A stretch of DNA of 9,828 nucleotides from contig JAAWCR010000182.1 of the NCBI GenBank assembly GCA_022793355.1, positions 1 through 9,828 of the forward strand, in the 5' to 3' direction. Shown here piece by piece: positions 1 through 6,614 of this stretch (positions are counted from its first letter, which is position 1; the number at the start of each line of letters is the position of its first letter). The notes under the pieces are model-generated. The model was given only the letters and a program-made list of their open reading frames with translations. It did not search any database and was not told where the DNA came from. Source of the DNA: Lawsonibacter sp. (GTDB taxonomy: Bacteria > Bacillota > Clostridia > Oscillospirales > Oscillospiraceae). The translations under genes and the position numbers were made by a program.

Positions 1-595
1 GTTCGCTGGTTGGGCGAAGGCGATTTTTATCCTGTTTCTGGCTGGCGTGCTGGTGTTTGGCGCTCTGGAAACCATTGTGCTGAGCGGTGGACGGACCAAA
101 ATCAACGGCGAACCGGAGATTATGGTGATTTTTGGTTGTCAGGTAAAGCCATGGGGACCTTCGGTTCTGCTTCAAGACCGTCTGGATACTGCGCTGGACT
201 ATCTGGAGGAACACCCGGACATGACTGTGTACGTCTCCGGAGGACAGGGGCCCGATGAGCCTGTCTCTGAGGCGCAATGCATGTATGATTACCTGACCGG
301 CCACGGAATCGACCCGGAGCAAATCGTGATGGAGGACCAGTCAAGCAATACATGGCAGAATATTGGAAACACGTTGGACTTGGTTAAATCCGGCGGAGCA
401 GAGGGGTCAGGACAGTATCTGCTGGTGTCCAGCGATTTTCATCTGACCCGCATCAAAATGCTGTGGAAGAGGGTCTGGCCAGGGACTTACACCGTCTCAA
501 CCCTGGCTGCGCCGGTGAGCCATTTCCCTTCCCGGGTGACCATGTTTTTCCGGGAGCCCCTAGCCTTAGTGAAATCCTTTGTATTCGACAGGTGA
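1..595 (+). CDS. DUF218 (YdcF/SanA-like) membrane protein, 3' part
   Basis: The gene is cut by the left edge; the reading frame starts at base 2 and is open from there, so the true start is outside. What is seen: a hydrophobic segment (bases about 2-85, FAGWAKAIFILFLAGVLVFG), probably a transmembrane helix, followed by a soluble domain. That domain has DUF218 hallmarks: a hydrophobic strand ending in IFGCQV, then GPS...L..RL, VSGGQGPDEPVSEA, a YL..HGI segment, E..SSNTWQN and the late SSDFHLTR. Family knowledge: DUF218 proteins (E. coli YdcF, SanA, ElyC) are membrane-linked, act in envelope biology, and mostly have unproven biochemistry. The conserved polar residues suggest ligand binding. The stop lies 4 nt before prfA, so the two are probably co-transcribed. 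Family call is firm; function is not known. Confidence 0.85.
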   Translation, partial: FAGWAKAIFILFLAGVLVFGALETIVLSGGRTKINGEPEIMVIFGCQVKPWGPSVLLQDRLDTALDYLEEHPDMTVYVSGGQGPDEPVSEAQCMYDYLTGHGIDPEQIVMEDQSSNTWQNIGNTLDLVKSGGAEGSGQYLLVSSDFHLTRIKMLWKRVWPGTYTVSTLAAPVSHFPSRVTMFFREPLALVKSFVFDR

Positions 596-599
596 TGAA

Positions 600-1661
600 A
601 TGTTAGACAAGCTCAACGCCATCGAGGCGAAATATTCTCAAATTGAGGCCCGTTTAGGAGCGTCGGAGACTTACGACGACCCGGAACTGGTGGCCCGGCT
701 GAACAAGGAGCAGGCGGAGCTCCAGCCCCTGGTGGATACCTTTCGGACCTACCGTCGGACGCTGGAAGCCCGGGACCAGGCCCAGGCGCTGATGTCTGAC
801 CCAGAGATGAAGGAGCTGGCCCAGGAGGAGTATCAGCAGGCGCTAGACGCTCTGCCGGAGCTGGAGAGGGAACTGCAAATCCTGCTTCTGCCCAAGGACC
901 CCAACGACGGCAAAAATGTCATTGTAGAGATACGAGCCGGGGTAGGCGGGGAGGAGGCGGCGCTGTTCGCCCACTCCCTGTATCGTATGTACTCCATGTA
1001 CGCCGAATCCAAGCGGTGGCACACTGAGATAGATGCCGCAAGCGAAACGGAGCTAGGTGGGATGAAGGAAATCTCCTTTACAGTTGAGGGGGATGGCGCC
1101 TGGTCCCGGTTCAAGTTTGAAAGCGGCGTCCACCGGGTCCAACGAGTGCCTGAGACGGAGTCCGGGGGGCGGGTCCACACCTCTACGGCGACGGTGGCTG
1201 TTCTGCCCGAGATGGAGACAGCGGATGTGCAGCTGAATCCGGCGGACATTGAGATGCAGGTGTTCCGCTCCTCCGGGTCGGGGGGACAGCATGTAAACAA
1301 AACCTCCTCTGCGGTACGGCTTATTCACAAGCCAACTGGTACCGTTGTGGAGTGCCAGCAGGAGCGCAGCCAGTTCCAAAACCGGGACAAGGCCATGCGC
1401 ATTCTGGCCTCCCGGCTCTATGAGACGGAACAGGAGAAGATTTCCACCCAGTACACCGAGGAGCGCCGCAGTCAGGTGGGCTCCGGCATGCGCAATGAGC
1501 GCATTCGCACTTACAATTTTCCCCAGGGCCGGGTCACCGACCACCGCATTGGCCTGACGCTGTATAAAATCGACCAGGTGATGGACGGGGCGCTGGACGA
1601 GATTATTGACGCCCTGTCCGCCGACCATCAGGCGGAGTTGCTGAAGGAGCAAGGAACGTAG
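600..1661 (+). CDS. prfA: Peptide chain release factor 1 (RF1)
   Basis: Recognises UAA and UAG stop codons in the ribosomal A site and triggers hydrolysis of peptidyl-tRNA. The product is 353 aa, normal for RF1. Seen in order: a helical N-terminal domain, the decoding tripeptide P-E-T at residues 184-186 within HRVQRVPETESGGRVHTS (PxT is the RF1 type; RF2 has SPF), and the catalytic GGQ at residues 228-230 within SSGSGGQHVNKT. The GGQ glutamine is normally methylated by PrmC, whose gene often adjoins prfA but is not in this window. Start: ATG at 600 with AGGTG at 590-594; an in-frame TTG at 579 would overlap the upstream gene and lacks a ribosome site. The TAG stop lies within a small intergenic inverted repeat. 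Confidence 0.97.
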   Translation: MLDKLNAIEAKYSQIEARLGASETYDDPELVARLNKEQAELQPLVDTFRTYRRTLEARDQAQALMSDPEMKELAQEEYQQALDALPELERELQILLLPKDPNDGKNVIVEIRAGVGGEEAALFAHSLYRMYSMYAESKRWHTEIDAASETELGGMKEISFTVEGDGAWSRFKFESGVHRVQRVPETESGGRVHTSTATVAVLPEMETADVQLNPADIEMQVFRSSGSGGQHVNKTSSAVRLIHKPTGTVVECQQERSQFQNRDKAMRILASRLYETEQEKISTQYTEERRSQVGSGMRNERIRTYNFPQGRVTDHRIGLTLYKIDQVMDGALDEIIDALSADHQAELLKEQGT

Positions 1662-1686
1662 GCGTGTTGCGCGGCATGTCCCTACA
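1658..1686. repeat. Small intergenic inverted repeat, copy 1, overlapping the prfA stop codon
   Basis: GTAGG at 1658-1662 pairs with CCTAC at 1681-1685. The inner part is an imperfect stem with G-T wobbles. TGTCCCTACA at 1677-1686 is the exact reverse complement of TGTAGGGACA at 2620-2629, so the two elements look like members of one dispersed palindromic family lying in opposite orientation. The prfA stop codon (1659-1661) is inside the left arm. No T-run follows, so a classical terminator is unlikely. Confidence 0.5.
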
Positions 1687-1716
1687 AAACGCAACGAGTA
1701 AAAGGAGCATATGAAT

Positions 1717-1974
1717 ATGGAAATGTATATACACTATAAATCCCTTCCCGAAGGGAAGGACCTTCCAGATATTGTTGGGGAGCTGAACGAGGTGCTGGAG
1801 GACGTAGGAGCCGTCTGCGGAGGCACGGCCGGGCGTATTGATTTGGACCTGGAGGACGAGCGGGCTAACCCCAAGCACGCTCAAGTGGCGGTAAAAGCCT
1901 ACCTCCAGCGCGCGCAGTTTCCCAGAGACACCACTGTGGAGATCGGCTGCATGGAAATCGGTGTTTACGAATGA
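1717..1974 (+). CDS. Small acidic protein of unknown function
   Basis: I do not recognise this family. The protein is 85 aa from the ATG at 1717, with 17 Asp/Glu against 8 Lys/Arg and two cysteines (34 and 78). It reads as a mixed alpha/beta fold: a strand at 3-9, a helix around 18-31, a strand at 40-46 (RIDLDLEDE), a helix around 54-67 and a strand at 73-84. No signal peptide or membrane segment is seen. Start choice: ATGs occur at 1711, 1717 and 1723. The AAAGGAG at 1701-1707 lies only 3 nt from 1711 but 9 nt from 1717, so 1717 is preferred. Its TGA overlaps the next gene's ATG (ATGA at 1971-1974), which implies translational coupling with the HAD hydrolase. It is surely translated; its role is unknown. 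Confidence 0.75.
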   Translation: MEMYIHYKSLPEGKDLPDIVGELNEVLEDVGAVCGGTAGRIDLDLEDERANPKHAQVAVKAYLQRAQFPRDTTVEIGCMEIGVYE

Positions 1975-2624
1975 TTAGCAACGTGATTTTTGACCTGGAC
2001 GGCACCCTGCTCAACACCATCGATGACCTGGCGGACGCAGGCAACTGGGTGTGCCGCAGGCACGGCTGGCCTACCCATACGGTGGAGGAATACAGATACT
2101 TTGTGGGCAACGGCATGGCAAAGCTGGCCGAGCGTTTTGCTCCAGAGGATCAGCGCACCCCGGATGGGGTTCAGGCCATTTTAGCGGAATTCATGCCCTA
2201 TTACAACGCCCATAAGGAGGACAAAACCGCCCCCTATCCCGGCGTTCGGACGCTGCTGGAACGGCTGAGGGGGGAGGGCATCGCTATGGCGGTGCTGTCT
2301 AACAAGGCCCATACTCTGGTCCCCGGTATTATGGAAGGGTATTTTCCTGGCCTGTTCCGCCACATCCAGGGGGCGGTGGAGGGGATGCCCACCAAGCCCG
2401 ACCCCACCCTGCTCCACAGGCTGATGGGAGAGATGGGGGCCGTCCGAGAGCATACCCTATTTGTGGGAGACAGCAGCGTGGATATCCGAACCGCCAAAAA
2501 CGGCGGGCTTACCAGCTGCGGGGTGCTCTGGGGCTTCCGGAGCCGGGGCGAGCTGGAGGCGGAGGGGGCGGACCACATCGCCCAGACCCCGGAAGAACTG
2601 GGGGACCTCATCTTAGGCCTGTAG
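1971..2624 (+). CDS. HAD-superfamily hydrolase, phosphoglycolate phosphatase-like
   Basis: A 217-aa cytoplasmic HAD phosphatase. All four HAD motifs are visible. Motif I is FDLDGT, with nucleophile D8 and acid/base D10. Motif II is S110 in AVLSNK. Motif III is K142 in GMPTKPDP. Motif IV is GDSSVD with D167 and D171 for Mg2+. The helical cap between residues about 15 and 90 has the subclass I arrangement seen in Gph/PgmB-type enzymes, and the FVGNGM cap loop is typical of Gph/PpaX. The likely substrate is a small phosphate ester such as 2-phosphoglycolate or a sugar phosphate, but sequence alone does not fix it; beta-phosphoglucomutase or pyrophosphatase PpaX are alternatives. The start is ATG in an ATGA overlap with the upstream small gene. 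The TAG stop lies in the left arm of the following repeat. Confidence 0.9.
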   Translation: MISNVIFDLDGTLLNTIDDLADAGNWVCRRHGWPTHTVEEYRYFVGNGMAKLAERFAPEDQRTPDGVQAILAEFMPYYNAHKEDKTAPYPGVRTLLERLRGEGIAMAVLSNKAHTLVPGIMEGYFPGLFRHIQGAVEGMPTKPDPTLLHRLMGEMGAVREHTLFVGDSSVDIRTAKNGGLTSCGVLWGFRSRGELEAEGADHIAQTPEELGDLILGL

Positions 2625-2701
2625 GGACACGACTTTCCGTGTCCGCCATAGTTTGGGATACAGGTAGAAATAACAGCTGCGGCAAGCCGCAGCGCTACAG
2701 G
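2618..2701. repeat. 84-bp intergenic palindromic (MITE/REP-like) element, copy 2
   Basis: Terminal inverted repeats CCTGTAG (2618-2624) and CTACAGG (2695-2701) bound the element. Inside are two hairpins: GGACACG (2625-2631) with CGTGTCC (2638-2644), and GCTGCGGC (2676-2683) with GCCGCAGC (2686-2693). No T-tract follows either hairpin. The left arm contains the TAG stop of the HAD gene. The right arm overlaps the AGGGAG ribosome site (2699-2704) of the next gene. TGTAGGGACA (2620-2629) recurs inverted at 1677-1686. The arrangement suggests a non-autonomous mobile or REP-type element, or a conserved RNA processing site, between co-directional genes. Confidence 0.55.
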
Positions 2702-2712
2702 GAGCGTGGCCC

Positions 2713-3801
2713 ATGAACACCCAACTGCTCAACCCTAACGAGATTGAAACAGCCGCCGCAATCATCAAAAGCGGCGGCCTGGTGGGCATTCCCACTGAGA
2801 CGGTGTACGGCTTGGGAGCCAACGGGCTGAATCCTCTGGCGGTGCGGTCCATATTTCAGGCCAAGGGCCGTCCCCAGGACAACCCGCTGATCCTCCACAT
2901 CCCCGACGCCTCCTGGTTGGAGACCTACTGTGAAGATATCCCGGAGTCCGCCTGGCGGCTGGCGCGCCGGTTCTGGCCCGGTCCGCTGACCATGATCCTG
3001 AGATGTAAGGAGCGCAGTCCGGAGGAGCTGGAGGCGCTGAAAAACGGCCCGGTCTGCTCCTTGACCCACTTTGGGTCCCGCATTATCCCCGACGTGGTCA
3101 CCGCAGGGCTGGACACGGTCGGAATGCGGTGCCCGGCCCATTCTATGTGTCGTGATATTATCGCGGCGGCGGGAGTGCCTGTCGCTGCCCCCTCGGGCAA
3201 CACTTCTGGCCGCCCCAGCCCTACCACCGCCCAGCATATGCTGGACGATATGGACGGAAAAATCGACGCCATTCTGGACGGCGGCGACTGCCAGGTGGGG
3301 GTGGAGTCCACCATAGTGGACCTGACCTGCCGTCCGCCCCGGCTCTTGCGCCCCGGCGGTATCCCGCTGGAGGAGCTATTAGACCTCTTGCCCGATATCG
3401 AGCTGGACCCGGCGGTGGTCCGTCAGATGGCTGAGGGGGAGAAGCCGCGGGCCCCTGGCATGAAGTACCGCCATTACGCCCCCAGGGCTCCGGTGACAGT
3501 GGTGAAGGGGCCGCCGGTACGCAGTGCCGAATATATTCTGGACCACCTCACCGACAGCAGCTGGGAGGGCGTGATCTGCTTCAACGAGTTTGCCCACTGG
3601 TACCCCGGCTACCTGGTAGAACAGCTGGGGGGAGCAGTGGACACCTGGGAACAGGCCCGACGGCTATTTCGGGCCCTGCGCGCGATGGATGAGGCTGGGG
3701 TCAAGCACATCTGGGCCCAGTGTCCCGATGACACGGGCATGGGGCTGGCAGTGGTCAACCGGCTGAGCAAGGCATCGGGCTTTCATATTGTGGATGCCTG
3801 A
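2713..3801 (+). CDS. ywlC: L-threonylcarbamoyladenylate synthase (Sua5/YwlC type)
   Basis: Makes threonylcarbamoyl-AMP from threonine, bicarbonate and ATP, the first step of t6A37 modification of ANN-decoding tRNAs. The 362-aa product is the long Sua5/YwlC form rather than short TsaC. Seen: an N-terminal YrdC domain with GIPTETVYGLG at about 25-35, KGRPQDNPLILHI with K51 and R53, and a late APSGNTSGRPSPT. The hallmark linker APGMKYRHYAP is at 247-257, and the C-terminal Sua5 domain runs to the end. ATG is 8 nt after AGGGAG (2699-2704), which overlaps the right arm of the upstream repeat. In Bacillus subtilis ywlC also lies close downstream of prfA, so the neighbourhood supports the call. The TsaB/D/E partners are not in the window. 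Confidence 0.95.
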   Translation: MNTQLLNPNEIETAAAIIKSGGLVGIPTETVYGLGANGLNPLAVRSIFQAKGRPQDNPLILHIPDASWLETYCEDIPESAWRLARRFWPGPLTMILRCKERSPEELEALKNGPVCSLTHFGSRIIPDVVTAGLDTVGMRCPAHSMCRDIIAAAGVPVAAPSGNTSGRPSPTTAQHMLDDMDGKIDAILDGGDCQVGVESTIVDLTCRPPRLLRPGGIPLEELLDLLPDIELDPAVVRQMAEGEKPRAPGMKYRHYAPRAPVTVVKGPPVRSAEYILDHLTDSSWEGVICFNEFAHWYPGYLVEQLGGAVDTWEQARRLFRALRAMDEAGVKHIWAQCPDDTGMGLAVVNRLSKASGFHIVDA

Positions 3802-3867
3802 CAGCCATTGCTCCAAAATGTGCCGTGATCCTTACAAAGCAGGGAAACGGACGATTATAGAAAGGCA

Positions 3868-3872
3868 GGGAG
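3868..3872 (+). promoter_or_regulatory. Ribosome binding site setting the coaE TTG start
   Basis: GGGAG lies 6 nt before the TTG at 3879. No ATG gives an N-terminus intact through the P-loop, so this site decides the start. The 77 nt between ywlC and coaE show no convincing terminator or promoter. Confidence 0.65.
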
Positions 3873-3878
3873 ACAAGT

Positions 3879-4481
3879 TTGACTGTTTTGGGTATCACCG
3901 GCCCCACCGGGGCAGGGAAAACAACGCTCCTAAAAGCGGTAGGGAATCTGGCTGGCGGAGTGATTGACTGCGACGAGGTGTACCATGAGATGCTGGAGTA
4001 TGATTCTCTCTTGCCGGAACAGCTGGAGAGGACCTTTGGGCCTCTGCGGGACAGCAGCGGAAAAATCGACAGAAAAAAGTTAGGGCGCATTGTCTTTGGT
4101 CATCCGGACAAACTGGAACAGCTTAACGCCATTGCGCAGCAATCGGTGGTTTCCTGTGCCTGCGAGCTGATTGAGGAGTATCGCAAGCAGGGGAAAGTTA
4201 TCACTGCGGTGGACGCCATCTCTCTGCTGGAGAGCCCCCTGCGGGAGATGTGTGATATCACGGTGGCCGTTCTGGCTCCGCCTGAGACCCGGCTAAAGCG
4301 TATCATGGGCCGGGAGGGCATTTCGGAGGAATATGCCTGGGCCCGGGTCAGGGCCCAAAAGCCGGACGAGTATTTTTCCCAAAACTGCGACTATACGTTA
4401 ATCAACGACTGCTCTACGGCGGAGGAATTCGCCCGAAGAGCCCAGGAATTTTTGGAGCCAATCTACACACAATCATTATAA
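3879..4481 (+). CDS. coaE: Dephospho-CoA kinase, divergent
   Basis: Phosphorylates the ribose 3'-hydroxyl of dephospho-CoA with ATP, the last step of CoA synthesis. The 200-aa length is normal. Seen: P-loop GPTGAGKT at residues 8-15, VIDCDEVYHEML where the family has its IDxD substrate motif, RKKLGRIVF then LNAIAQQSV, a VDAISLLES segment in place of the usual V.D.PLLFE, and an R-rich lid (RLKRIMGREGISEEYAWARVRAQ, split here by description). Odd points: the usual HP after LNxI is replaced by QQ, and the usual NxG near the end reads NDCS. The start is TTG at 3879 with GGGAG 6 nt upstream. It lies 24 nt before the aminopeptidase gene and is probably co-transcribed with it. A different small-molecule kinase of the P-loop class is possible but less likely. 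Confidence 0.82.
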   Translation: MTVLGITGPTGAGKTTLLKAVGNLAGGVIDCDEVYHEMLEYDSLLPEQLERTFGPLRDSSGKIDRKKLGRIVFGHPDKLEQLNAIAQQSVVSCACELIEEYRKQGKVITAVDAISLLESPLREMCDITVAVLAPPETRLKRIMGREGISEEYAWARVRAQKPDEYFSQNCDYTLINDCSTAEEFARRAQEFLEPIYTQSL

Positions 4482-4505
4482 CGGATACCAAAGGAGGTCA
4501 TTTTC

Positions 4506-5915
4506 ATGAGTGAAGAAAAACAGAACCGAGGCGAGCAGCTGCGCCGTGCGCTGCTTTACGACAAAAAGAACGGCTATGACCAGCTGGTCCCCGGCGACGA
4601 GGAGGCCATGGAGGCCTATTGTACCGGCTATAAGCAGTTCTTGGACGCGGGAAAAACCGAGCGTGAGTGCGTGGACCGGACCGTGGCCCTGGCGGAGAGC
4701 GCCGGATTTAAGCCCTATGTCCGGGGCATGGAGCTGAAACCGGGGGACAAGGTCTACCGAATCAACCGGGGCAAGGCAATTACCCTAGCGGTAATCGGGA
4801 AGAAGAGTCTGGACCAGGGGGCCAACATCGGAGCGGCCCACATTGATTCCCCGCGCCTGGACCTGAAACAGACCCCCCTCTATGAGACGGAAGAGCTGGC
4901 CTTTCTGAAAACCCACTACTACGGCGGCATCCGCAAGTATCAGTGGGTGACTATCCCCCTGGAGCTCCATGGGGTGATTGCCCTGAAAAGCGGCCAGACC
5001 ATCCGGGTATCTATCGGCAACGGGGAGGGAGACCCCCTGTTCACCATCGACGACCTATTGCCCCACCTGGGGGTAGAGCAGTCCAAAAAGCCCCTGGGTG
5101 AGGCGATCCCCGCCGAAAGTCTGAATATCCTGGTGGGCAGCCGCCCCCTGGAGGGGGACGAGGGAAAGGACCGGGTAAAGCTGGCTGCCCTGGAGCTGCT
5201 CAACCGGAAATATGGCATTACAGAGGCAGATTTTATCTCCGCTGAGCTGTGCGCCGTTCCGGCCTTCAACGCCCGGGACATCGGCTTTGACCGCTCCCTC
5301 ATCGGGGCCTACGGTCACGACGACCGGGTGTGTGCCTACGCCTGTCTGGCCGCTCTCCTCCAGCTGTCTGAACCAGAGTACACCGCCGTGTGTATGCTGG
5401 CTGACAAGGAAGAAATCGGGTCTGAGGGGGTCACCGGCATGAAGTCTGCCGCTTTCGATACCTTTATGGAGGACCTGTGCCAGGCTCAGGGCATCCCCCT
5501 GCGGGTGTGCTATGAGAAGTCCTTCTGCCTGTCTGCCGATGTCACGGCGGCCTACGACCCCAACTTTGCCGACGTCTATGAGAAGCGCAACAGCGCCTTT
5601 GTGAACTACGGTATGGGCCTGTGCAAATATACCGGGGCCCGGGGCAAATCCGGTGCCTCCGACGCCTCCGCCGAGGTGGTGGCCCGGGTGCGCCGGGTGC
5701 TGGACAGTGCCAGCGTGGTCTGGCAGATGGCTGAGCTGGGTAAGGTGGACGCCGGCGGCGGCGGCACCGTAGCCGCCTATATGGCTGAGCGGAATATCGA
5801 CACGCTGGACGCCGGGGTGCCTGTGCTGTCTATGCACGCCCCCTTTGAGACGGTGGGTAAGCTGGACTGCTATATGACCTTCAAAGGAATGAAGGCGGTT
5901 TTTGAGGCGGTGTAA
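4506..5915 (+). CDS. M18-family zinc aminopeptidase
   Basis: A 469-aa metallo-aminopeptidase that removes N-terminal residues from peptides in the cytoplasm; M18 enzymes form large dodecameric tetrahedral shells. The M18 metal and catalytic residues are in their expected blocks: H112 in AAHIDSPRLDLK, D272/D273 in YGHDDRV, E302/E303 in DKEEIGSEG, D345 in LSADVTAAYDPNF, and H444 in SMHAPFET. In many M18 enzymes the fourth block reads D-x-AH-x-x-HPN; here it is DVTAAYDPN, lacking those histidines, as expected for a bacterial subgroup rather than a dead enzyme, since the ligand Asp is kept. No signal peptide. The ribosome site AAGGAGGT (4491-4498) is near perfect and 7 nt from ATG, suggesting high expression. 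An intrinsic terminator follows 5 nt after the stop. Confidence 0.93.
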   Translation: MSEEKQNRGEQLRRALLYDKKNGYDQLVPGDEEAMEAYCTGYKQFLDAGKTERECVDRTVALAESAGFKPYVRGMELKPGDKVYRINRGKAITLAVIGKKSLDQGANIGAAHIDSPRLDLKQTPLYETEELAFLKTHYYGGIRKYQWVTIPLELHGVIALKSGQTIRVSIGNGEGDPLFTIDDLLPHLGVEQSKKPLGEAIPAESLNILVGSRPLEGDEGKDRVKLAALELLNRKYGITEADFISAELCAVPAFNARDIGFDRSLIGAYGHDDRVCAYACLAALLQLSEPEYTAVCMLADKEEIGSEGVTGMKSAAFDTFMEDLCQAQGIPLRVCYEKSFCLSADVTAAYDPNFADVYEKRNSAFVNYGMGLCKYTGARGKSGASDASAEVVARVRRVLDSASVVWQMAELGKVDAGGGGTVAAYMAERNIDTLDAGVPVLSMHAPFETVGKLDCYMTFKGMKAVFEAV

Positions 5916-5920
5916 AGGTT

Positions 5921-5952
5921 AAGGGCCTGTCGGATGACAGGCCCTTGTTTTT
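5921..5952 (+). terminator. Intrinsic terminator after the aminopeptidase gene
   Basis: A perfect 11-bp stem, AAGGGCCTGTC (5921-5931) with GACAGGCCCTT (5936-5946), has a GGAT loop and is followed by GTTTTT. It ends the coaE–aminopeptidase transcript. It also lies directly after the stop of the convergent regulator gene, but the - strand side lacks a T-run, so it probably ends that transcript less well. Confidence 0.93.
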
Positions 5953-6532
5953 ATTTCAGCTTCTTCTCCAACCGCCATACCTTAATGACCAAAATGATAC
6001 AGACGATCAGCAAAACCAGTGGAATTCCGGCCAGCAGAAGCATATCCAGAATCGTGTTTGTGGGGGAGGAGGCGACAAGAATTGCGGTGGGTCCGTCAGC
6101 GCCGCCGATGGCCGTCTCTGCGGCTGACCACCCGGGGATGTACAGCCAGTTCTTTCCCGCATAAAGGATGGAGGGCCACAGCCACACCAGGCACACGGAG
6201 CAGATAGCGGTCAAAAACCAGCGGAACAGCCGCAGATACCGCCATGCGGTGGTCTTTTCCCACTGTCCCATGGCCTGCGATATCGCTGCATCCGCCTCGG
6301 CTACGGTGAGGATTTCCGCCTCCTGCCGCCTGCCCTGCATCAGATCCACCAGAGACACACCCAGAGCCTGAGCCAGGGGTTCCAGTAACTTCACATCGGG
6401 AAAGCCCTTGGCCGTCTCCCATTTTGAAACCGCCTTGTCGGTGACATTCAGCCGGTCGGCGAGCTCCTTTTGGGTGAATCCCTGTTCTTTTCTCAGCTGA
6501 GCCACAAAGGCCCCGAATTGCATATTGTCCAT
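5951..6532 (-). CDS. Membrane-anchored XRE-family transcriptional regulator
   Basis: 193 aa. Residues about 6-60 form a Cro/C1 (XRE) helix-turn-helix: LRKEQGFTQKELADRLNVT, then DKAVSKWETAKGFPDVKLL, then LAQALGVSLVDLM. A charged linker follows, then a transmembrane helix (about 103-124), a short loop containing IGGADGPTAI (142-151), a second helix (about 162-185) and a basic tail WRLEKKLK. The DNA-binding domain should face the cytoplasm with the loop outside. The loop motif resembles the conserved Asp-containing signature of Na+-translocating decarboxylase beta subunits (OadB/GcdB), a likeness by eye only. Start: ATG at 6532 has AAAGGAG (6541-6547) 8 nt away; the frame stays open to 6658 but that extension has no ribosome site and would cover the promoter. 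Probably autoregulated and possibly controls divergent tepA; its target and signal are unknown. Confidence 0.85.
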   Translation of the reverse strand: MDNMQFGAFVAQLRKEQGFTQKELADRLNVTDKAVSKWETAKGFPDVKLLEPLAQALGVSLVDLMQGRRQEAEILTVAEADAAISQAMGQWEKTTAWRYLRLFRWFLTAICSVCLVWLWPSILYAGKNWLYIPGWSAAETAIGGADGPTAILVASSPTNTILDMLLLAGIPLVLLIVCIILVIKVWRLEKKLK

Positions 6533-6558
6533 AGAGTACACTCCTTTCTGTGCTTCCA

Positions 6559-6587
6559 AGTCTAGTACAAGACCAGCCAAAAGGCAA
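6559..6587 (-). promoter_or_regulatory. Predicted sigma-A promoter of the XRE regulator gene
   Basis: Reading the - strand, TTGCCT (plus coordinates 6582-6587) and TAGACT (6559-6564) are separated by exactly 17 nt. Each matches consensus at 4 of 6 positions. The predicted transcript starts near 6552, giving a leader of about 20 nt that contains the AAAGGAG site. Confidence 0.5.
6560..6573. promoter_or_regulatory. Candidate operator dyad over the regulator's -10 box
   Basis: GTCTAGTACAAGAC is palindromic at 12 of 14 positions around a central GTAC. It covers most of the predicted -10 box of the regulator gene and the adjacent spacer, the usual place for an autorepression site of an XRE protein. 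A related half-site, GTTTTGTAC, occurs at 6619-6627 (compare GTCTTGTAC on the - strand of this dyad). Confidence 0.5.
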
Positions 6588-6614
6588 CCTACGAAAAGTA
6601 GAGTGGCTAAAATC

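Noticed and set aside
579..599. TTG start at 579 for prfA
   Set aside because: No ribosome site, overlaps the DUF218 gene, and adds residues before the MLDKL start normal for RF1.
1053..1694. Antisense open frame (213 codons) opposite prfA
   Set aside because: No ribosome site, no recognisable domain, and fully explained by the conserved RF1 gene on the + strand.
3832..3858. Possible promoter between ywlC and coaE (TTACAA and GATTAT)
   Set aside because: The boxes are weak (3 of 6 and 4 of 6) and 15 nt apart; not enough to call.
5055..5837. Long antisense open frame (260 codons) opposite the aminopeptidase gene
   Set aside because: It is a codon-bias shadow of a GC-rich gene: no ribosome site, His/Gly/Gln-rich low-complexity translation, and the sense frame holds all M18 motifs.
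6608..6613. TAAAAT as the -10 box of tepA
   Set aside because: It matches TATAAT at 5 of 6 positions, but the bases 15-18 nt upstream (around 6584-6592) have no -35 likeness, so no tepA promoter is claimed.
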